Shown here: one piece after another, positions 60,858-64,000 of the stretch
Position numbering within the stretch: the first letter of the stretch is position 1
How the letters are laid out: every line of letters starts with the position of its first letter
Source: Parabacteroides sp.
Lineage (GTDB): Bacteria > Bacteroidota > Bacteroidia > Bacteroidales > Tannerellaceae
Assembly (NCBI GenBank): GCA_019417325.1
Contig: DXVO01000020.1
Coordinates: forward strand, 124,001-188,000
Reading direction: 5' to 3'
Length of the DNA stretch: 64,000 bases
Translations under genes and position numbers: made by a program
Notes under the pieces: generated by a model
Database searches by the model: none
The model's input: only the letters and a program-made list of their open reading frames with translations
What the model was told of the DNA's origin: nothing

Positions 60858-62453
60858 ATGAAGTTAATAAACGCTTTTTCTTTTCTGGTTTGTTTGCTGA
60901 TGCTATCCTGTAGTAATCCTCAGAACAAAACCCCGCGAGCCAAACATGTAATCTTGTTAGGCTTCGATGCAATGAGTGCCCGTGGCGTACAGCGCGCACA
61001 GACCCCGAACTTCAATGAAATGATAGAAAACGGAGCTGTTTCCATCAAGGCCCGTTGCCTGCGTCCTACCTCAAGCAGCCAGAACTGGATGTCGATGGTT
61101 AGCGGCGCCAACATCGAGATGCATGGAGTAACGGAAAACGATTGGGAACCGGATAATAAAACCATCGAACCGGCTGTAAAGAATAAAAAAGGGCTTTTCC
61201 CTACCATTTTCGATGATATCAAACAGCAGCGGCCCGATGCCAAAGTTTATATGTTCTACGAATGGACAGGACAAGACAGAATGTATGATACCAGTGTGGC
61301 AGACAAAGCGGTAACCGGCCTGGACTACGACCAGACTTTACAACAGGCTTTCAATGCTTTTCTACAAGACAAACCGGAATTCCTGTTCGTGTCGATTAAC
61401 CAGACAGACCATATGGGACATGAAACCGGACACGAATCCCGCGAATACCTGGAAACAATCACCCATTTTGATGCAATGGTCGGCGACTTTGTAAAACGGA
61501 TTAAGGAAGCCGGTCTACTGGATGAAACCGTTATTATCGTAACAGCCGACCACGGTGGACTGGGTAAATCCCACGGAGGGGATTCTGAAGCCGAACTGGA
61601 AATACCGATTATCATGTATGGCGGACAAGTGACAAAAGGTAAAGTAATGGAACGCACCAATTTCATTTGTGATATTGCAGCAACAGTCGGCGGTCTGTTA
61701 GGCGTACAGTTGCCGCAGGAATGCGTCGGGAAATTCATTTCGGAAGCCTTTGAACCCAAGACAGATAAAATCTATGTGCCAATGCCGTTTATCTATCCGT
61801 CCGAAGGCTTCTTCAAAGACAACACGGAAGTGACGATAACAGGAGATGTGGAAGGGGCTGAAATCTATTATACGTTGGACGGAAGCATCCCTACCAACCA
61901 GTCTGCGAACTATGAGGGTCCGTTTACCCTGGACAAGCCCGCTATTGTACAGGCAATCGTATACCGCAACGGTCAGCCGGGCAAGATAGGAAATGCCATG
62001 ATTCGCGTGCTGCCGGAAAACGAAACGCCTAAGGTAGCCTACAAATATTATGAAAACATGATGAAAAAGAGCCTGCCCGACTTCAATGCTTTAGGCAGAC
62101 CGACCCGCGAAGGCTACGTATACGAACTTTCACTCGACGAACTGGATGTAGAGGAGAAAGACCATTTTGCCGTCCTGTTCACAACAAAACTAACTATCAC
62201 GGAAGCCGGCAAATACACATTCGGTATCATTTCCGACGACGGTGCCAAACTCTATATCGACGGCAAGGAAGTAATAGACAACGACGGTTCACATTCTGCC
62301 GACATGAAATACGGCAACATTAATCTGGAAAAAGGAACACACGATGTAAGAGTTGAATATTTCGACGATTATATGGGACAAAAGCTGGAAGTATATTATA
62401 AAACGGATCATATGCCATTACAGATACTGCCATTCGTCAAGTTCGTGAAATAA
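60858..62453 (+). CDS. Phosphodiesterase/alkaline phosphatase-superfamily lipoprotein with chitobiase-like and PA14 domains
   Basis: 531 residues. Lipoprotein signal (LLMLSC, Cys near 18). Residues about 30-300 form an alkaline-phosphatase-type core: LLGFDAMSARG with a metal Asp, the Thr/Ser nucleophile region PTSSSQNW, NQTDHMGHETGH and TADHGGLGKSHGG. About 310-385 looks like a CHB_HEX_C beta-sandwich (ITGDVEGAEIYYTLDGSIPTNQS). About 395-530 looks like a PA14 carbohydrate-binding fold (AGKYTFGIISDDGAKLYIDGKEV). Probably acts on phosphodiester or phosphorylated glycans at the surface. Confidence 0.85.
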   Translation: MKLINAFSFLVCLLMLSCSNPQNKTPRAKHVILLGFDAMSARGVQRAQTPNFNEMIENGAVSIKARCLRPTSSSQNWMSMVSGANIEMHGVTENDWEPDNKTIEPAVKNKKGLFPTIFDDIKQQRPDAKVYMFYEWTGQDRMYDTSVADKAVTGLDYDQTLQQAFNAFLQDKPEFLFVSINQTDHMGHETGHESREYLETITHFDAMVGDFVKRIKEAGLLDETVIIVTADHGGLGKSHGGDSEAELEIPIIMYGGQVTKGKVMERTNFICDIAATVGGLLGVQLPQECVGKFISEAFEPKTDKIYVPMPFIYPSEGFFKDNTEVTITGDVEGAEIYYTLDGSIPTNQSANYEGPFTLDKPAIVQAIVYRNGQPGKIGNAMIRVLPENETPKVAYKYYENMMKKSLPDFNALGRPTREGYVYELSLDELDVEEKDHFAVLFTTKLTITEAGKYTFGIISDDGAKLYIDGKEVIDNDGSHSADMKYGNINLEKGTHDVRVEYFDDYMGQKLEVYYKTDHMPLQILPFVKFVK

Positions 62454-62569
62454 ACAGCTTACAAAAGTATTTCCTGTAAATACATAAAAAATATCTCCCA
62501 CTAAGTGGTTTGTCCTTTTCAATTGTATAAAAGTAAAGGGAGAAACCACTAAAATAATCTGCATTCAAA

Positions 62570-64000
62570 ATGATGAAAAAGGCATTTATACTTTGGAGTG
62601 TTACATTACTTTCAGCTTGTAGCCTGACTCCAAAATCTCCGGTTGATTTAGTCGACCCGTTTATCGGTACGGGATTTCACGGACATACGTATCCGGGAGC
62701 AACAGTACCTTTCGGTGGAGTACAATTAAGTCCCGACACACGCCGGGGAAACTGGGATGCCTGTTCCGGCTATCACTACACCGATTCTACAATGATGGGA
62801 TTCTCACATACGCATCTGAGCGGAACCGGTTGCATCGATTTGGGAGATATTTTGTTTCGCCCGTTTTCCACCTTGGAAACCGGATTCTCGCACGAGGATG
62901 AAACCGCCTCACCGGGATACTATTCAGTCCTGCTGAAAAACGCCGGGGTAAAAGCCGAACTGACAGCCACCACCCACACCGGCATTCACAGATATACCTG
63001 GTCGCCCGGCACAGAACCGCTTCTGGAAATAGACCTTTCCCACCTGCTGGACAACGAAACAATCAATAAATATGAACTAAAACAAACCGGCCCGGATGAA
63101 ATAACCGGTATGCGCAGTACAGACGGATGGGTAACGAACCAGACCGTCTATTTTGTCGCCCGGTTCTCCTCTCCTATAAAAAACACGAAAATTAAGCACT
63201 ACCCGGCAATGACCCTTTATTTCGATATGCCCGAGGGAACCCCATTGATTGTAAAAGCGGGGCTTTCCATCAATAACGAAGAGAGCGCACGCCGGAACCT
63301 CATTGCCGAAACCGCCGACTCGTTCGACTTCGACCATTTCAAAGATAACGCCCGTTCCGACTGGGAAAAACATCTCGACCGCATCCGGATAGAAGGCGGA
63401 ACGAAAGCCGAACGGATTAACTTCTATACGGCCCTTTATCACAGCCAGGTTGTTCCCAACACAATCAGTGACGCAGATACGACATCCCGTCTCTTCTCCA
63501 CTTTTTCAACCTGGGATACTTTCCGGGCATGGCATCCGATGATGACCTTGCTGGATACCGCACTGGTTAACGAGATGGTAAACTCGCTGCTATACCTGTA
63601 CGACATACACGGTGAACTGCCCCTATGGCCTTTATCCACCGGAGAAACAGGTACAATGATAGGTTACCACTCCACATCCATTATTGCAGACGCCTATCTG
63701 AAAGGAATTCGCGGATTTGATGCGGAAAAGGCTTTTGAAGCCATGAAAATATCGGCGGCAAAGAATAAAAAAGGAGCCGCCGAATACATCGCCCAGGGCT
63801 TTATCCCTGCCAACCAAAAGAAAGAGTCTGTTTCCTGCCTACTCGAATTTGCTTACGACGACTGGTGCATCGCACAAATGGCAAAAGCCATGAACAAAAC
63901 GGCGGACTACGAAACCTTTATCCAGCGTTCGCAGAACTTTATAAACGTATTTGACGGTACTACCGGCTTTTTCCGCGGAAAACGTCAGGACGGAAACTGG
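62570..64000 (+). CDS. GH92 alpha-mannosidase lipoprotein, 5' part
   Basis: 477 codons in frame to the window end; the gene continues outside. The signal peptide has lipobox LLSAC (Cys17). VDPFIGTGFHGHTYPGATVPFGGVQLSPDT, MGFSHTHLSGTGC and FSTFSTWDTFRAWHPM match GH92. The family cleaves alpha-mannose from N-glycans or mannan with Ca2+. It follows the phosphodiesterase by 116 bases in the same direction, so they may share a host- or yeast-glycan target. Confidence 0.92.
   Translation, partial: MMKKAFILWSVTLLSACSLTPKSPVDLVDPFIGTGFHGHTYPGATVPFGGVQLSPDTRRGNWDACSGYHYTDSTMMGFSHTHLSGTGCIDLGDILFRPFSTLETGFSHEDETASPGYYSVLLKNAGVKAELTATTHTGIHRYTWSPGTEPLLEIDLSHLLDNETINKYELKQTGPDEITGMRSTDGWVTNQTVYFVARFSSPIKNTKIKHYPAMTLYFDMPEGTPLIVKAGLSINNEESARRNLIAETADSFDFDHFKDNARSDWEKHLDRIRIEGGTKAERINFYTALYHSQVVPNTISDADTTSRLFSTFSTWDTFRAWHPMMTLLDTALVNEMVNSLLYLYDIHGELPLWPLSTGETGTMIGYHSTSIIADAYLKGIRGFDAEKAFEAMKISAAKNKKGAAEYIAQGFIPANQKKESVSCLLEFAYDDWCIAQMAKAMNKTADYETFIQRSQNFINVFDGTTGFFRGKRQDGNW

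Noticed and set aside
62504..62550. Hairpin between the phosphodiesterase and GH92 genes
   Set aside because: Stem AGTGGTTT/AAACCACT is only 8 bp with a 31-base loop and no U-tract; not convincing as terminator.

Overview
The window comes from a Bacteroidales chromosome, probably Parabacteroides or a close relative (the genus is inference). The reasons: promoters fit the Bacteroidetes pattern (TAnnTTTG at -7, a TTTG-like -33 about 19-21 bases upstream) and Shine-Dalgarno sequences are mostly weak. The gene families are also typical of the group: a UpxY-type antiterminator heading a polysaccharide operon, GH110, GH92, DUF2851, a GH3-like adenylating enzyme, an RprY-like response regulator, and the order acpP-fabF-rnc next to pfkA. 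No tRNA, rRNA, CRISPR array or transposase was seen.

Layout. 1-127 is the tail of an outer-membrane beta-barrel gene. 149-7263 (minus strand) is a compact surface-polysaccharide operon led by a UpxY-type regulator, with two GT4s, a Wzy-like polymerase, a GT2 and two tandem paralogous glycosyltransferases; no flippase or initiating transferase is present. 7735-10539 holds a DMT transporter, an alanine/sodium symporter and a DUF488 protein.

10571-22306 is the most interesting region: an AT-rich island that looks like a self-contained, two-component-controlled secretion system for small double-glycine peptides. It holds a histidine kinase/OmpR-family regulator pair. Divergent from it lie five tiny genes (none previously evident because of their size) whose products all end their leaders in Gly-Gly with Leu at -12. 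A strong terminator follows. Then come a small membrane protein, two single-span micro-proteins, an HlyD adaptor and a C39-peptidase ABC exporter (PCAT), a second copy of the small membrane protein, and a further ABC system with two ATPases, a permease and small membrane proteins. Five copies of the 15-bp sequence TAACnnAAnGATAAC (a direct repeat with 11-bp period, as expected for an OmpR-family regulator) precede the transcription units. In three of them the copy lies 47-48 bp upstream of a -7 box, and in another 37 bp, about one helical turn closer.

22394-31359 is mostly housekeeping: a DUF3820-like protein, pdxB, an MFS transporter, purN, acpP-fabF-rnc (with a long hairpin in the first codons of rnc), a PfkA with mixed substrate signatures, and a GH3-family enzyme. 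31373-35591 has a GH110 galactosidase, a palindromic repeat element, cysS and a hot-dog thioesterase. 35728-46677 is an efflux module: a TolC/HlyD/FtsX-permease/LolD-type ATPase/FtsX-permease operon facing a divergent NtrC-type regulator and kinase, with shared palindromic sites in between. 46643-52553 holds a CPBP protease, a membrane LytTR regulator, and DUF3108, Ig-like and DUF2851 proteins. 52645-56270 is dapB, two signal peptidase I genes (the second lacks both catalytic residues) and a WbqC protein. 56275-60719 is a 2-aminoethylphosphonate degradation cluster (phnW, phnX, a DUF5690 transporter and a divergent unknown protein). The window ends with a lipoprotein phosphodiesterase carrying a PA14-like domain and the start of a GH92 mannosidase.
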